Shown: positions 24,383 through 35,384, counted from the first letter of the stretch. The stretch: 64,000 nt of DNA from Ehretia macrophylla (GCA_037974665.1 CM075782.1:41282851-41346850); one strand, 5' to 3'. Numbers and translations: made by a program. The notes: generated from the sequence alone by a model not told the origin.

Positions 24383-24793
24383 CTTTTCGTTTTGAATTTG
24401 TTGCCCCGTTCCGGCTTGCCAAGATGCTTTATCCATCAAATTTCTATTACCGAGTCGCACGGCATCTTGGGCAATAAAACTTCACTTCGCGTAGAGGCTA
24501 TGCCCGCAAACTGAGGGCATGGGGCCTGTGACCAGGTCTCCGTCGCTACGGTGCCCATAACTTTTGATCCGTAAGAGTTATGCAGCACACAGCATACCGT
24601 TGGAAAGCTCTCCAAGAGCTCTACGACGGAGGCAACCATCCTGCTAGGTTGCGCCTATTTTCGGAGAACAAAATCAAACATTTTCATCAATTTTGCTCTA
24701 CTTTTCTTCTTTTTGCGCTATTTCTTCATCCCGGAACGTTCGTCTGGAGCCACAAAATGGATGACAAATAAGGGCTTTGCGCACTCAACATGA

Positions 24794-24913
24794 CGGGTAC
24801 GATAATACCAACAGTAATGCACCAGATCCCATCAAATCTGAGAAGTTGAAGGTGCTTGGGAGAGAGTAGTACTAGGATTGATAACCCTTAGAGAAGCCCT
24901 CATGTTGCACCCC
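24794..24913 (+). rRNA. 5S rRNA copy 29, variant type, decayed
   Basis: Box A AAGTTGAAGGTGC, box C AGGATTGATAACC. The ACGATAATACCAACAG start and GATTGAT box recur in copies 38 and 44, so these three are related although 29 lies outside the recent block. Confidence 0.87.
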
Positions 24914-25316
24914 CCTTTTCATTTTGCATTTTTTACCCCATTCAGGCTTGCCAAGATGCTTTATCCATCACATTTCTATTACCAAATACCACAGCATCAT
25001 GGGCAAAACAATTTCGCTTCACGTAGAGGCTTGGCCAGCAAACTGTGTGTGTGGGGCCTGTGACCAGGTCTCCGTCGCTCCGGTGCCCATAACTTTTGAT
25101 CCGTAAGGAGTTATGTAGCGTACATCATACTGTTGGAAAGCTCTACGAAGGGGGTAGCAAGCCTGCTCTGCTGAACCTATTTTCGGAGCCCAAAATTGAA
25201 TATTTTCATCAGTTTCAGGGCACTTTTCATCTTTTTGCGCTGTTTCTTTGTCCCTAATCGTTCATTGGGAGCCGCAAAATGGACGACAAATAAGGGCTTT
25301 GTGCACACAACATGAT

Positions 25317-25436
25317 GGGTGCTATCATACCAACAGTAATGCACCGGATCCCATTAGATCTATGAAGTCAAGCGTGCTTGAGAGAGAGTAATACTTGGAT
25401 GGGTGACCCCTTAGGAAGTCCTCGTGTTGCACCCCC
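25317..25436 (+). rRNA. 5S rRNA copy 30, variant type
   Basis: Box A AGTCAAGCGTGCTTG (one change), IE GAGAGAG, box C CTTGGATGG. The downstream segment is GACCCCTTAGG. Confidence 0.87.
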
Positions 25437-25848
25437 CTTTTTGTTTTGAATTTTTTGACACGTTCAGGCTTGCCAAGATTCTTTATCCATCACATTTCTA
25501 TTACCGAGTCCCACGGCATCTTGGCAAGACAACTTTGCTTCGCGTAGAGGCTGGGCCCGCAAACTAAGGGTGTAGGGCCTGTGACCAGGTCTCCGTCGCC
25601 CCGGTGCCCATAACTTTTGATCTGTAAGGAATTATGTAGCGCATAACATAGCGTTGGAAAGCTCTCCGAGAGCTCTACGACGGGGGTAGCAAGTCTGCTC
25701 GGCTGTGCCTATTTTTAGAGCCCAAAATTGAACTTTTTCATCACTTTCGAGCCAATTTTCTTCTTTTTGCGCTGTTTCTTCATCCATGATCGTTCGTCGG
25801 GGGCCGCGAAAAGGATGACAAATAAGGTCTTTGCGCACTCAACGTCAC

Positions 25849-25970
25849 GGGTAAGATCATACCAGCAGTAATGCATAGGATCCCATCAGATCTCTGAAGT
25901 TAAGTGTGTGCTTGGGAGAGCATAGTACTAGGATCGGTGACCCCCAGGGAAGTCCTCGTGTTGCACCCCC
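25849..25970 (+). rRNA. 5S rRNA copy 31, variant type with 2-nt insertion
   Basis: Box A is interrupted by a GT repeat slip (AAGTGTGTGCTTG), giving 122 bp. Box C has AGGATCGG. Upstream border reads GTCACGGG rather than ATGACGGG. Confidence 0.87.
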
Positions 25971-26384
25971 CCTTTTCGTTTTGAAATTTTTGACCAGTTC
26001 AGGATTGCCAAGATGCTTTATCCGTCACATTTCTATTATCAAGTCTCACGGCATCTTGGGTAAGACAACTTCGCTTCGCGTAGAAGCTGGGCCCGCAAAC
26101 TGAGGGCGTGGGGATTGTGACCGGGTCTCCTTTCGCTCCGGTGCCCATAAATTTTTATCCGCAAGTAGTCATGTAGCGCACAACATACTGTTGGAAAGCT
26201 CTCTGAGAGCTCTATGATGGGGGCATTAAGCCTGCTCGGCTGTGCCTATTTTTAGGGCCCAAAATCGAACGTTTTCATCAATTTTGAGCCACTTTTCTTC
26301 TTTTTGCGCAGTTTATTTGTCCCTGATCGTTTGTCAGGAGTCACGAAAAGGATGATAAATAAGGGCTTTGCACACTAAACATGA

Positions 26385-26494
26385 CGGGTGCGATCATACC
26401 AGCAGTAAAGCACTGGATCTCCAAAGTTAAGCGTGCTTGGGAGAGAGTACTACAAGGATGGATGACCCTCAAGAAAGTCCTCGTGTTGCACCAC
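26385..26494 (+). pseudogene. 5S rRNA copy 32, 10-nt internal deletion
   Basis: The sequence passes from GGATC directly to TCCAAAG, removing about nt 35-44 (loop C and part of helix III). Box A survives; box C reads CAAGGATGGATGACC. Cannot fold as 5S rRNA. Confidence 0.9.
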
Positions 26495-26909
26495 AATTTT
26501 CGTTTTGCATTTTTTGCCCTGTTCATGCTTGCCAAGATGCTTTATCCGTCACATTTCTATTACCGAGTCCTACGACATCTTGGGCAAGATAACTTCACTT
26601 CGCGTAAAGGCTGGGAACGCAAACCGAGGGCGTGGGGCCTGTGACTAGGTTTTGTTTTGCTCCGGTGCCCACAACTTTTGATCTGTAAGGAGTTATGCGG
26701 CGCATAACATACCGTTGGAAAGCTCATTGAGAGCACTACGACGAGGACAGCAAGCAAGCTCGGCTGCGCCTATTTTTGGTGCCCAAAATTGAAAATTTTC
26801 ATCAGTTTTGGGCCACTTTTCTTCTTTTTGCGCTGTTTCTTCAACCCTGATTTTTCATCGGGAGCTGCGAAATGGACGACAAATAAGGACTTTTTGTGCT
26901 CAACATGAC

Positions 26910-27029
26910 GGGTGCCATCATACCAGCAGTAATGCACTGGATCCCTTCATATCTCCAAAGTTAAGCGTGCTTGGGAGAGAGTAGTAGTCGGATGGGTAAC
27001 CCCCAAGGAAGTCCTCGTGTTGCACCCCC
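26910..27029 (+). rRNA. 5S rRNA copy 33, variant type
   Basis: Box A intact. AGTAGTAGTCGG replaces AGTAGTACTAGG and box C ends GGGTAACC. CTTCATATC and the upstream TTTTTGTGCTC are shared with copy 39, exactly 3197 bp downstream. Confidence 0.9.
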
Positions 27030-27441
27030 TTTTTCATTTTGAATTTTTTGCCCCGTTTATGCTAGCCAAGATGCTTTATCCGTAACATTTCTATTACCGA
27101 GTCCCACTGCATCTTGGACAAGACAACTTCGCTTCGTATAGAGGCTAGGCCAATAAACTTAGGGCGTGGGGCCTGTGACCAGGTCTCCGTCGCTCTGGTA
27201 CCCATTACTTTTGATCTGTAAGGAGTTATGCAGCGCACAGCATACCGTTGGAAAACTCTCCGAGAGCTCTACAATGGGGGCAGCAACCCTGCTAGGCCGC
27301 GCCTATTTTTGGAGCCCAAATTCGAACGTTTTTATCAATTTTGGGACACTTTTCTTCTTTTTGCGTTGTTTCTTCGTCCTGATCGTTCATCGGGAGCTGC
27401 AAAAAGGACAACAAATAAGGGATTTGCGTACTCAACATGAC

Positions 27442-27561
27442 GGGTGCGATTATACCAGCAGTAATATACCGGATCCCATCAGATCTCTGAAGTTAAGCGT
27501 GCATGGGAGAGAGTAGTACTAGGATGGGTGACCCTCAAGGAAGTCCTCGTATTGCACCCCT
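27442..27561 (+). rRNA. 5S rRNA copy 34, variant type
   Basis: Box C intact; box A ends GTGCATG. AATATACCGG and CTCGTATTG are private changes. The spacer after it (TGATCCATCACATTTCTGTA) recurs after copy 40. Confidence 0.89.
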
Positions 27562-27974
27562 CTTTTCGTTTTGCATTTTGTGCCCCGTTTAGGCTCGCCA
27601 AGATGCTTGATCCATCACATTTCTGTAATCGAGTACCTCGGCATCTTGGGCAAGACAACTTCGCGTCGCATAGAGGCAGGGCTCGCAAACTGAGGGCGTA
27701 GGGCCTGTGACAAGGTTTTCGTCGCTACGGTGCCCATAACTTTTGATCCATAAAGAGTTATGCAGTGCACAGCAAACCGTTGGAATGCTCTCCGAGGCCT
27801 CTACGACGTGGGTGGCAAGCCTGCTCGGCTGCGCCTGTTCTCAAAGCCCAAAATTGAACGTTTTCATCAGTTTTGGGCCAATTTTCTTTTTTTTTGCGCT
27901 ATTTTTTCATCCCTGATCGTTCGTCGGGAGCCGCAAAAAAGACGACAAATTAGGGCTTTGCGCACTTAACATGA

Positions 27975-28094
27975 TAGGTACTATCATACCAGCAGTAATG
28001 CACCAGATCCCATCAGATCTCCGAAGTTAAGTGTGCTTGGGAGAGAGTAGTACTAGGATGGGTGACCCTCAGGGAAGTCCTCGTGTTGCACCCT
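27975..28094 (+). rRNA. 5S rRNA copy 35, variant type, near-intact boxes
   Basis: Box C intact; box A has one CpG-type change (AAGTGTGC), shared with copy 41. First base A. Followed by the CCCTACTTTTTG spacer start also seen after copy 41. Confidence 0.9.
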
Positions 28095-28508
28095 ACTTTT
28101 TGTTTTGAATTTTTTGCCCCGTTCAGGCTAGCCAAGATGCTTTATTCATCACATTTCTATTACAGAGTCCCATGGCATCTTGGGCATGACAACTTCGCTT
28201 CGCGTAGAGGCTGGGCCCGCAATCCAAGGGCGTGGGGCCTGTGACCAAGTCTCCGTCGCTCCGGTGTCCATAACTTTTGATCTGTAAATAGTTATGCAGC
28301 GCACAACATACCATTGGGAAGCTCTCCGAGACCTCTACGTCAAGGGCGGCAAGTCTGCTCGACTGTGCCTGTTCTCAAAGCCCAAAATTGAACGTTTTCA
28401 TCAATTTTAGGCCACTTTTCTTCTTTTCACGCTGTTTTTTCATCCCTGATTGTTCATCGGGAGATGTGAAAAGGACGACAAATAAGGGCATTGCACACTC
28501 AACATGAC

Positions 28509-28628
28509 AGGTGCGATCATACTAGCAGTAATGCACCGGATCCCATTAGATCTTCGAAGTTAAGCGTGCTTGGGAGAGAGTAGTACTAGGATGGGTAACC
28601 CCTAGGGAAGTCCTCGTGTTGCACCACC
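28509..28628 (+). rRNA. 5S rRNA copy 36, variant type
   Basis: Box A intact; box C has one change (GGGTAACC). First base A. CCCATTAGATC is shared with copy 42. Confidence 0.89.
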
Positions 28629-29041
28629 ATTTTCGTTTTGAATTTTTTGCCTCGTTAAGGCTTGCCAAGATGTTTTATCCATCACATTTCTATTACAGAG
28701 TCCCACAGCATCTTTGGCAAGACAACTTCATTTTGTGTAGAGGCTGGGCCAGCAAACTGAGGGCGTGGGGCTTGTGACCAGGTCTCCGTCGCTCTAGTGC
28801 ACATAACTTTTAATCTGTAAGGTGTTATATGGCGCACAGCATACCGTTGGAAAGTTCTCAGAGAGCTCTACGATGAGGGAAGCAAGCCTGCTCGTCTGCT
28901 CCTAATTTTGGAGCCCAAAATCAAAAGTTTTCACCAATTTTGGACCACTTTTCTTCTTTTTGCACTGTTTCTTCGTCCATGATCGTTCGTCGGGAGCCGT
29001 GAAAAGTATGACAAATAAGGGCTTTGTGTACTCAACATGAC

Positions 29042-29159
29042 GGGTACGATTATACCAGCAGTAATGCACCGGATCATCAGATCTCCAAAGTTAAGCATGC
29101 TTGGGAGATAGTAGTACTAGGATGGGTGACCCCCAAGGAAGTCCTCGTGTTGCACCCCC
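29042..29159 (+). rRNA. 5S rRNA copy 37, variant type with 2-nt deletion
   Basis: Lacks two bases at nt 34-36 (GGATCATCAG). Box A G58A; IE GAGATAG; box C intact. The spacer after it has TTCCCCGTTAAGGCTTGC, as after copy 43. Confidence 0.88.
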
Positions 29160-29572
29160 CTTTTTGTTTTGAATTTTTTTCCCCGTTAAGGCTTGCTTAG
29201 ATGTTTTATCCGTCACATTTCTATTACTGAGTCCCACGGAATCTTGGGCAAGAAAACTTCACTTCACGTAGAGGCTGGGCCCGCAAACTGAGGGCGTGGG
29301 GCCTGTGACCAGGTCTCCGTCGCTATGGTGCCCATAACTTTTGATCCATAAGGAGTTATGCAGCGCACAACATACCGTTGGAAAGCTCTCCAAGAGCTCT
29401 ACGACGGGGGCAGCCATCCTGCTGGGCTGCGCCTATTTTCGAAGAACAAAATAGAACGTTTTCATCAATTTCTCCCCACTTTTCTTCTTTTTGCGCTATT
29501 TCTTCGTCACTAAATGTTCGTCTGGAGCCACAAAATGGATGACAAATAAGGGCTTTGCACACTCAACATGAC

Positions 29573-29692
29573 GGGCATGATAATACCAATAGTAATGCAC
29601 CGGATCCCATCAAATCTCCGAAGTTAAGCGCGTTTGGGAAAGAGAAGTACTAGGATTGATGACCATCAAGGAAGTCCTCATGTTGCACCCCT
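29573..29692 (+). rRNA. 5S rRNA copy 38, variant type, decayed
   Basis: AAGCGCGTTTGG in box A and AGGATTGATGACC in box C, both shared with copy 44. Upstream spacer has the GAAGAACAAAATAG variant in the same pair. Confidence 0.88.
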
Positions 29693-30106
29693 CATTTCGT
29701 TTTGCATTTTTTACCCCGTTCAGGCTTGCCAAGATGCTTTATCCGTCACATTTCTATTACCGAGTCCCACGGCATCTTGGGCAAGACAACTTCGCTTCAC
29801 GTTGAGGCTGGGCCTGCAAACTAAGGGCGTGGGGCCTGTGACCGGGTCTTCGTTGCTACGGTGCCCATAACTTTTCATCTGTAAGGAGTTATGGGGTGCA
29901 CAACATACTGTTAGAAAGCTCTTTAAGAGCACTACGACGGAGGCAGTAAGCCAGCTCAGCTGCGCCTATTTTTGGAGCCCAAAATCAAATGTTTTTCATC
30001 AGTTTTGGGCCACTTTTCTTCTTTCTGCACTATTTCTTCAACCCTGATTTTTCATCAGGAGCCGCGAAATGGACGACAAATAAGGACTTTTTGTGCTCAA
30101 CATGAC

Positions 30107-30226
30107 GGGTGCCATCATACCAGCAGTAATGCACTGGATCCCTTCATATCTCCAAAGTTAAGCGTGCTTGGGATAGAGTAGTAGTCGGATGGGTAACCCC
30201 CAAGGAAGTCCTCGTGTTGCACCCCC
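30107..30226 (+). rRNA. 5S rRNA copy 39, variant type
   Basis: Almost identical to copy 33 (one visible difference, GGGATAGAG for GGGAGAGAG), including TAGTCGG and GGGTAACC. Start of the second six-unit block. Confidence 0.9.
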
Positions 30227-30638
30227 TTTTTCGTTTTGAATTTTTTGCCCCTTTCAGGCTAGCCAAGATGCTTTATCCGTCACATTTCTATTACCGAGTC
30301 CTACTGCATCTTGGGCAAGACAACTTCACTTCGTATAGAGGCTAGGCCAATAAACTTAGGGCGTGGGGCCTGTGACCAGGCCTCCGTCGCTCCAGGGCCC
30401 ATAACTTTTGATCCGTAAGGGGTTATGGAGCGTACAACATACCGTTGGAAAGGTCTCCGAAAGCTCTACGATGGGGGCAGCAACCCTATTTGGCTACGCC
30501 TATTTTTGGAGCCCAAATTCGAACGTTTTTATCAATTTTGGGACACTTTTCTTCTTTTTGCGTTGTTTCTTCGTCCTGGTCGTTCATCGGGAGCTGCAAA
30601 AAGGACAACAAATAAAGGCTTTGCATACTCAACATGCC

Positions 30639-30758
30639 GGATGCGATCATACCAGAAGTAATGTGCCGGATCCCATCAGATCTCCGAAGTTAAGCGTGCT
30701 TGGGAGAGAGTAGTACTAGGATGGGTGACCCTCAGGGAAGTCCTCGTGTTGCACTCCT
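30639..30758 (+). rRNA. 5S rRNA copy 40, variant type, both promoter boxes kept
   Basis: Box A and box C both match; variant bases at 20, 43 and 67. Starts GGATGCG, as in some functional plant 5S genes; AATGTGCCGG and CACTCCT are changed. One of the least decayed variant copies. Confidence 0.91.
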
Positions 30759-31171
30759 ATTTTTGTTTTGTATTTTTTGCCCGGTTTAGGCTCGCCAAGA
30801 TGCTTGATCCGTCATATTTCTGTAATCGAGTACCTCGGCATCTTGGGCAAGACAACTTCGCATCGCATAGAGGCAGGGCCCGCAAACTGAGGGCGTGGGG
30901 CCTGTGACCAGGTTTTCGTCGCTACGGTGCCTATAACTTTTGATCCATAAAGAGTTATGCATTGCACAGCATACCGTTGGAATGCTCTCCGAGGCCTCTA
31001 CGTCGGGGGCGGAAAGCCTGCTCGACTGTGCCTATTCTCAGAGCCCAAAATTGAACGTTTTCATCAATTTCAGGCCACTTTTCTTCTTTTTATGCTATTT
31101 TTTCATCCCTGATCGTTCGTCGGGAAACGCGAAACGCACGACAAATAAGGGCATTGCGCACTCAACATGAC

Positions 31172-31291
31172 AGGTGCGATCATACCAGCGATAATGCACC
31201 GGATCCCATCAGATCTCCGAAGTTAAGTGTGCTTGGGAGAGAGTAGTACTAGGATGGGTGACCCTCAGGGAAGTCCTCGTGTTGCACCCTA
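31172..31291 (+). rRNA. 5S rRNA copy 41, variant type, near-intact boxes
   Basis: Box C intact; box A has only AAGTGTGC. Position 19-20 reads GA (AGCGATAATG), so helix II is disrupted in a different way from its partner copy 35. Confidence 0.9.
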
Positions 31292-31703
31292 CTTTTTGTT
31301 TTGAATTTTTTGCCCCGTTCAGGCTAGCCAAGATGCTTTATTCATCACATTTCTTTTACAGAGTCCCATGGCATCTTGGGCATGACAACTTCGCTTTGCG
31401 TAGAGGCTGAGCCCGCAAACTGAGGGCGTGGGGCCCGTGACCAGGTCTCCGTCGCTCTAGTGCCCAAAACTTTTGATCCGTAAAGAGTTATGCAGCGCAC
31501 AGCATACCGTTGGAAAGCTCTCTGAGACCTCTACGTCAAGGGCGGCAAGTCTGCTCGACTGTGCCTATTCTCAAAGCCCAAAATTGAACATTTTCATCAA
31601 TTTCAGGCCACTTTTCTTCTTTTTACGCTATTTCTTCATCCCTGATCGTTCGTCGGGAGCCGCAAAAAGGATGACAAATAAGGGCTTTGCACACTCAACG
31701 TGA

Positions 31704-31823
31704 CGGGTGCGATCATACCAGCAGTAATGCACCGGATCCCATTAGATCTCCGAAGTTAAGCGTGCTTGTGAGAGTGTAGTACTATGATGGGTGACCCCCA
31801 GGGAAGTCCTTGTGTTGCACCCC
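31704..31823 (+). rRNA. 5S rRNA copy 42, variant type
   Basis: Box A intact; IE region TGTGAGAGTG; box C has CTATGATGG. Partner of copy 36 in the six-unit duplication. Confidence 0.89.
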
Positions 31824-32237
31824 CCTTTTCGTTTTGAATTTTTTGCCCTGTTCAGGCTGGCCAAAATGCTTTATCGATGACATTTCTATTACAGAGTCCC
31901 ACAGTATCTTGGGCAAGACAACTTCACTTTGTGTAGAGGCTGGGCCCGCAAACCGAGGGCGTCGGGCCTGTGACCAGGTTTTCATCGCTCCAGTGCCCAT
32001 AACTTTTGATCTGTAAGTAGTAATATGGCGCAAACCATACCGTTGGAAAGCTCTCCGAGGGCTCTACGATGGGGGTAGCAATCCTGCTCGTCTACGCCTA
32101 TTTTCGGAGCCCAAAATTGAACATTTTCATCAATTTTGGGACTCTTTTCTTTTTTTTGCATTGTTTCTTCGTCCCAGATCGTTGCTCGGGAGCCGCAAAA
32201 AGGACGACAAATAAAGGCTTTGTGCACTCAACATGAC

Positions 32238-32340
32238 GGGTGCGATCATACCAGCAGTAATGCACCGGATCCCATCAGATCTCCAAAGTTAAGCGTGTTT
32301 GGGAGAGAGTAGTACTAGGAAGTCCTCGTGTTGCACCCCC
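32238..32340 (+). pseudogene. 5S rRNA copy 43, box C deleted
   Basis: Lacks 17 nt: CTAGGA runs straight into AGTCCTCG. The deleted piece is flanked by GGA on both sides, consistent with slippage or microhomology. Most of box C is gone, so initiation by TFIIIA/TFIIIC would be lost. Its partner copy 37 keeps the segment, so the deletion postdates the block duplication. Confidence 0.92.
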
Positions 32341-32752
32341 TTTTTGTTTTGAATTTTTTTCCCCGTTAAGGCTTGCTTAGATGTTTTACCCGTCACATTT
32401 CTATTATCGAGTCCCACGGCATCTTGGGCAAGAAAACTTCGCTTCGCGTAGAGGCTGAGCCCGCAAACTGATGGTGTGGGGCCTGTGACAAGGTCTCCGT
32501 CGCTCCGGTACCCATAACTTTTGATCCGTAAGGAGTTATGCAGCGCACAGCATACCGTTGGAAAGCTCTCCAAGAGCTGTACGACGGGGGCAGCCATCCT
32601 GCTGGGCTGCGCCTATTTTCGAAGAACAAAATAGAACGTTTTCATCAATTTCTCACCACTCTTCTTCTTTTTGCGCTATTTCTTCATCCCTAAATGTTCG
32701 TCAAGAGCCACAAAATGGACGACAAATAAGGGCTTTGTTCACTCAACATGAC

Positions 32753-32872
32753 GGGTACGATAATACCAACAGTAATGCACCGGATCCCATCAAATCTCCG
32801 AAGTTAAGCGCGTTTGGGAGAGAGAAGTACTAGGATTGATGACCATCAGGGAAGTCCTCGTGTTGCACCCCC
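32753..32872 (+). rRNA. 5S rRNA copy 44, variant type, decayed
   Basis: Shares AAGCGCGTTTGG and AGGATTGATGACC with copy 38; differs from it by GGGAGAGAG and CATCAGGG. Last copy of the second six-unit block. Confidence 0.88.
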
Positions 32873-33283
32873 CTTTTCATTTTGAATTTTTTGCCCCGTT
32901 CAGGCTTGCCAAGATGCTTTATCCGTCACATTTCTATTACCGAGTCCCACGGGATCTTGGGCAAGACAACTTCACTTCGCATAGAGGCTGGGCCTGCAAA
33001 CTGAGGGCGTGGGGCTTGTGACGAGGTCTCCGTTGCTACAGTGCCCACAACTTTTGAACCGTTAGAAGTTATGCAGCGCACAGCATACCGTTGAAAAGAT
33101 CTCCGAGAGCTCTATGACAGGGCAGCAAGCCTGCTCATCTGCGCCTGTTTTCGGATTCCAAAAATGAATATTTTCATCAATTTTGGGCAACTTTTCTTCT
33201 TCTTGCGCTGTTTCTTCCTCCATGATTGTTCGCCAGGAGTTGCGAAAACGACGACAAATAAGGGTTTTGCGCACTCAACATGA

Positions 33284-33403
33284 CGGGTGTGATTATAGCA
33301 GCAGTAATGCACCGGATCCCATCAGATCTCCGAAGTTAAGTATGCTTGGGAGAGAGTAGTACTAGGATGGGTGACCCTTAGGGAAGTCCTCGTGTTGTAC
33401 CCC
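33284..33403 (+). rRNA. 5S rRNA copy 45, variant type
   Basis: Box C intact; box A AAGTATGC (two changes at the CpG). ATTATAGCAGCAG and GTTGTACC are private changes. Confidence 0.88.
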
Positions 33404-33817
33404 TCTTTTCGATTTGCATTTTTTGCCCCGTTGAGGCTTGCCAAGATGCTTTATCCGTCACATTTCTATTACCGACTCCCGCAGCATCTTGGGCAATACA
33501 TCTTTGCTTTGCGTAGAGGCTGGGCCCGCAAACTGAGGGCGTGGGGCCTGTGACCAGGTCTCCGTCGCTACGGTGGCCATAACTTTTGATCTGTAAGGAA
33601 TTATGTAGCACACAGCATACCATTGGAAAGCTCTCCGAGAGGTCTATGACGGCGGCAGCAAGCCTAATCGGCAGCGCCTATTTTTGGAACCCAAAATGGA
33701 ACATTTTCATCAATTTTGTGCCACTTTTCTTCTTTTTGCGCTATTTCTTCATCCCAGATCGGTCGTCAAGAGCCGCAAAAAGGATGACAAATAAGGCCTT
33801 CGCGCACTCAACATAAC

Positions 33818-33936
33818 AGGTGCGATAATAATAGCAGTAATGCACCGAATTCCATCAAATCTCCGAAGTTAAGCGTGCATGGAGAGAGTAGTACTAGGAT
33901 TGGTGACGCTCAGGGAAGACCTTATTTTGCACCCCC
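33818..33936 (+). rRNA. 5S rRNA copy 46, variant type, decayed
   Basis: One base lost in GCATGGAGAG; box C reads AGGATTGGTGACG. GATAATAATAGCAG and GACCTTATTTTGC break helices I and II. Confidence 0.86.
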
Positions 33937-34224
33937 CTTTTTGTTTTGCATTTTTTGCTCCGTTTAGGCTTGCCAAGATGCTTTATCCGTCACATTTCTA
34001 TTGCTGAGTCCCACGGCATCTTAGGCAAGACAACTTCGCTTCGCGTGGAGGATGGGCCTGCAAACTGAGGGTGTGGGGTCGGTGACCAGGTCTCCGTCGC
34101 TATGGTGCCCATAACTTTTGTATGCATAAGTAGTTATGCAGCACACAGCATACCGTTGGAAAGCTCTCCAAGAGCTCTACGACAGGGGAAACAAGCCTGC
34201 TGGATTATGCCTGTTATCGGAGAA

Positions 34225-34317
34225 CAAAATTGAATGTTTTCATCAGTTTTGGTCCACTTTTCTTCATTTTACGTTGTTTCTTCGTCCCAGATCGTTAGTC
34301 GGGAGCAGCGAAAAGGA
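34225..34317 (+). repeat. 93-bp spacer segment identical to 6914-7006
   Basis: Partner of 6914-7006. The identity stops abruptly at both edges, which fits a conversion tract or a short non-adjacent exchange. Confidence 0.9.
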
Positions 34318-34350
34318 TGACAAATAAGGGATTTGCACACACAACATGAC

Positions 34351-34470
34351 GGGTGCGATCATGCCAGCAGTAAGGCACCGGATGCCGACAGATCTCCGAA
34401 GTTAAGCGTGCTTGGGAGAAAGTAGTACTAGGATTGGTGATCCTTAAGGAAGTCCTCATGTTGCACCCCT
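34351..34470 (+). rRNA. 5S rRNA copy 47, variant type
   Basis: Box A intact; IE GGGAGAAAG; box C AGGATTGGTGATCC. AAGGCACCGGATGCCGACAG is heavily changed around loop C. Confidence 0.87.
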
Positions 34471-34875
34471 TTTTTGTTTTGCATTTTTTACCCCGTTCCG
34501 ACTTGCCAAGATGTTTTATCCGTCACATTTTTATTACCAAGTCCTACGGTATCTTGGGCAAGACAATTTCGCTTCGCGTAGAAGCTGGGCCAGCAAATAG
34601 AGGGCGAGGTGCCTGTGAACTCCGTCGCTCCGGTGCCCATAAATTTTGATCTGTAAGGAGTTATGCAGAGCACAACATACTGTTGGAAAGCTCTCCGAGA
34701 GCTTTACAATGGGGGTAGCCATTCTGCACGGTTGACTATTTTGGGAGCCCAAAATCTAACATTTACATCAGTTTTGGGACACTTTTCTTCTTTTTGCGCT
34801 GTTTCTTCGTTCCTGATCATTCGTTTGGAGTCGCGAAAAGGATGACAAATAAGGGCTTTGCGCCCTCAACACGAC

Positions 34876-34995
34876 GAGTGTGATCATACCAGCAGTAATG
34901 CACCAGATCCCATTAGATCTCTGAAGTTAAGCGTTCTTGGGTGAGAGTAGTAAGAGGGTGGGTGACCCGCAAGGAAGTCCTCAAGTTGCACCTCC
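34876..34995 (+). rRNA. 5S rRNA copy 48, variant type in the short unit
   Basis: Box A GCGTTCTTG; IE GGGTGAG, which is what CpG decay of the ordinary GGGCGAG would give; box C reads AAGAGGGTGGG. G20 and T43 as in the variant family, so possibly a recombinant. Its spacer is about 140 bp short. Confidence 0.86.
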
Positions 34996-35264
34996 TTTTC
35001 CTTTTGCATTTTTTGCCCCGTTCAGGCTTGCCAAGATGCTTTATCCGTCACATTTCTATTACCAAGTCCTATGGCATCTTGGGCAAGGCAACTTCGCTTC
35101 GCATAGAGGCTAGGCTCACAAATTGAGGGCGTGGAGCCCAAAATCAAATGTTTTCATCAGTTTTGCGCCACTTTTCTTCTCTTTGCACTATTTCTTCGTC
35201 CCTGATCGTTCGTCAGGAGCCGCGAAAAGGACGAAAAATAAGGGCTTTTTTGCACTCAACATGA
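34876..35264 (+). repeat. Short 5S unit of 389 bp
   Basis: The only unit far from 531 bp. GGGCGTGG is joined directly to AGCCCAAAATC near 35128-35135, removing about 140 bp that normally hold both spacer inverted repeats. GGAG at the junction may be microhomology. Confidence 0.9.
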
Positions 35265-35384
35265 CGGGTGCGATCATACCAGCACTAATGCACCGGATCC
35301 CATCAGAACTCTGAAGTTAAACGTGCTTGGGCGAGAGTAGTAATAGGATGGGTGATCCCCTGGGAAGTCCTCATGTTGGACCCC
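35265..35384 (+). rRNA. 5S rRNA copy 49, ancestral type, best-preserved sequence
   Basis: Keeps C20, A43, C67 and CCCCTGGG. By eye it differs from the usual plant 5S at about six positions, mostly transitions, two of them at CpG (CTCTGAAG, CTCATG); also AAACGTGC in box A, GTAATAGG at box C, GATCCCC and TTGGACC. The spacer after it is the rarer TTCAAAATTTTTTTCCCCGG type. Best candidate for the founding gene type. Confidence 0.94.

Larger units (their letters stand above)
26720..29916 (+). repeat. Higher-order repeat B, first block (copies 33-38)
   Basis: Six 5S units matching the next block in order at an offset of 3195-3197 bp. Rare spacer variants are shared throughout, e.g. CAACCCTGATTTTTCATC, AGGCTCGCCAAGATGCTTGA and CAGCCATCCTGCTGGGC. 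Edges approximate. Confidence 0.9.
29917..33080 (+). repeat. Higher-order repeat B, second block (copies 39-44)
   Basis: Tandem partner of the previous block, shorter by the 17-nt deletion in copy 43. Similarity is far higher than between ordinary neighbouring units, as expected from a recent unequal crossover involving six units. Confidence 0.9.
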
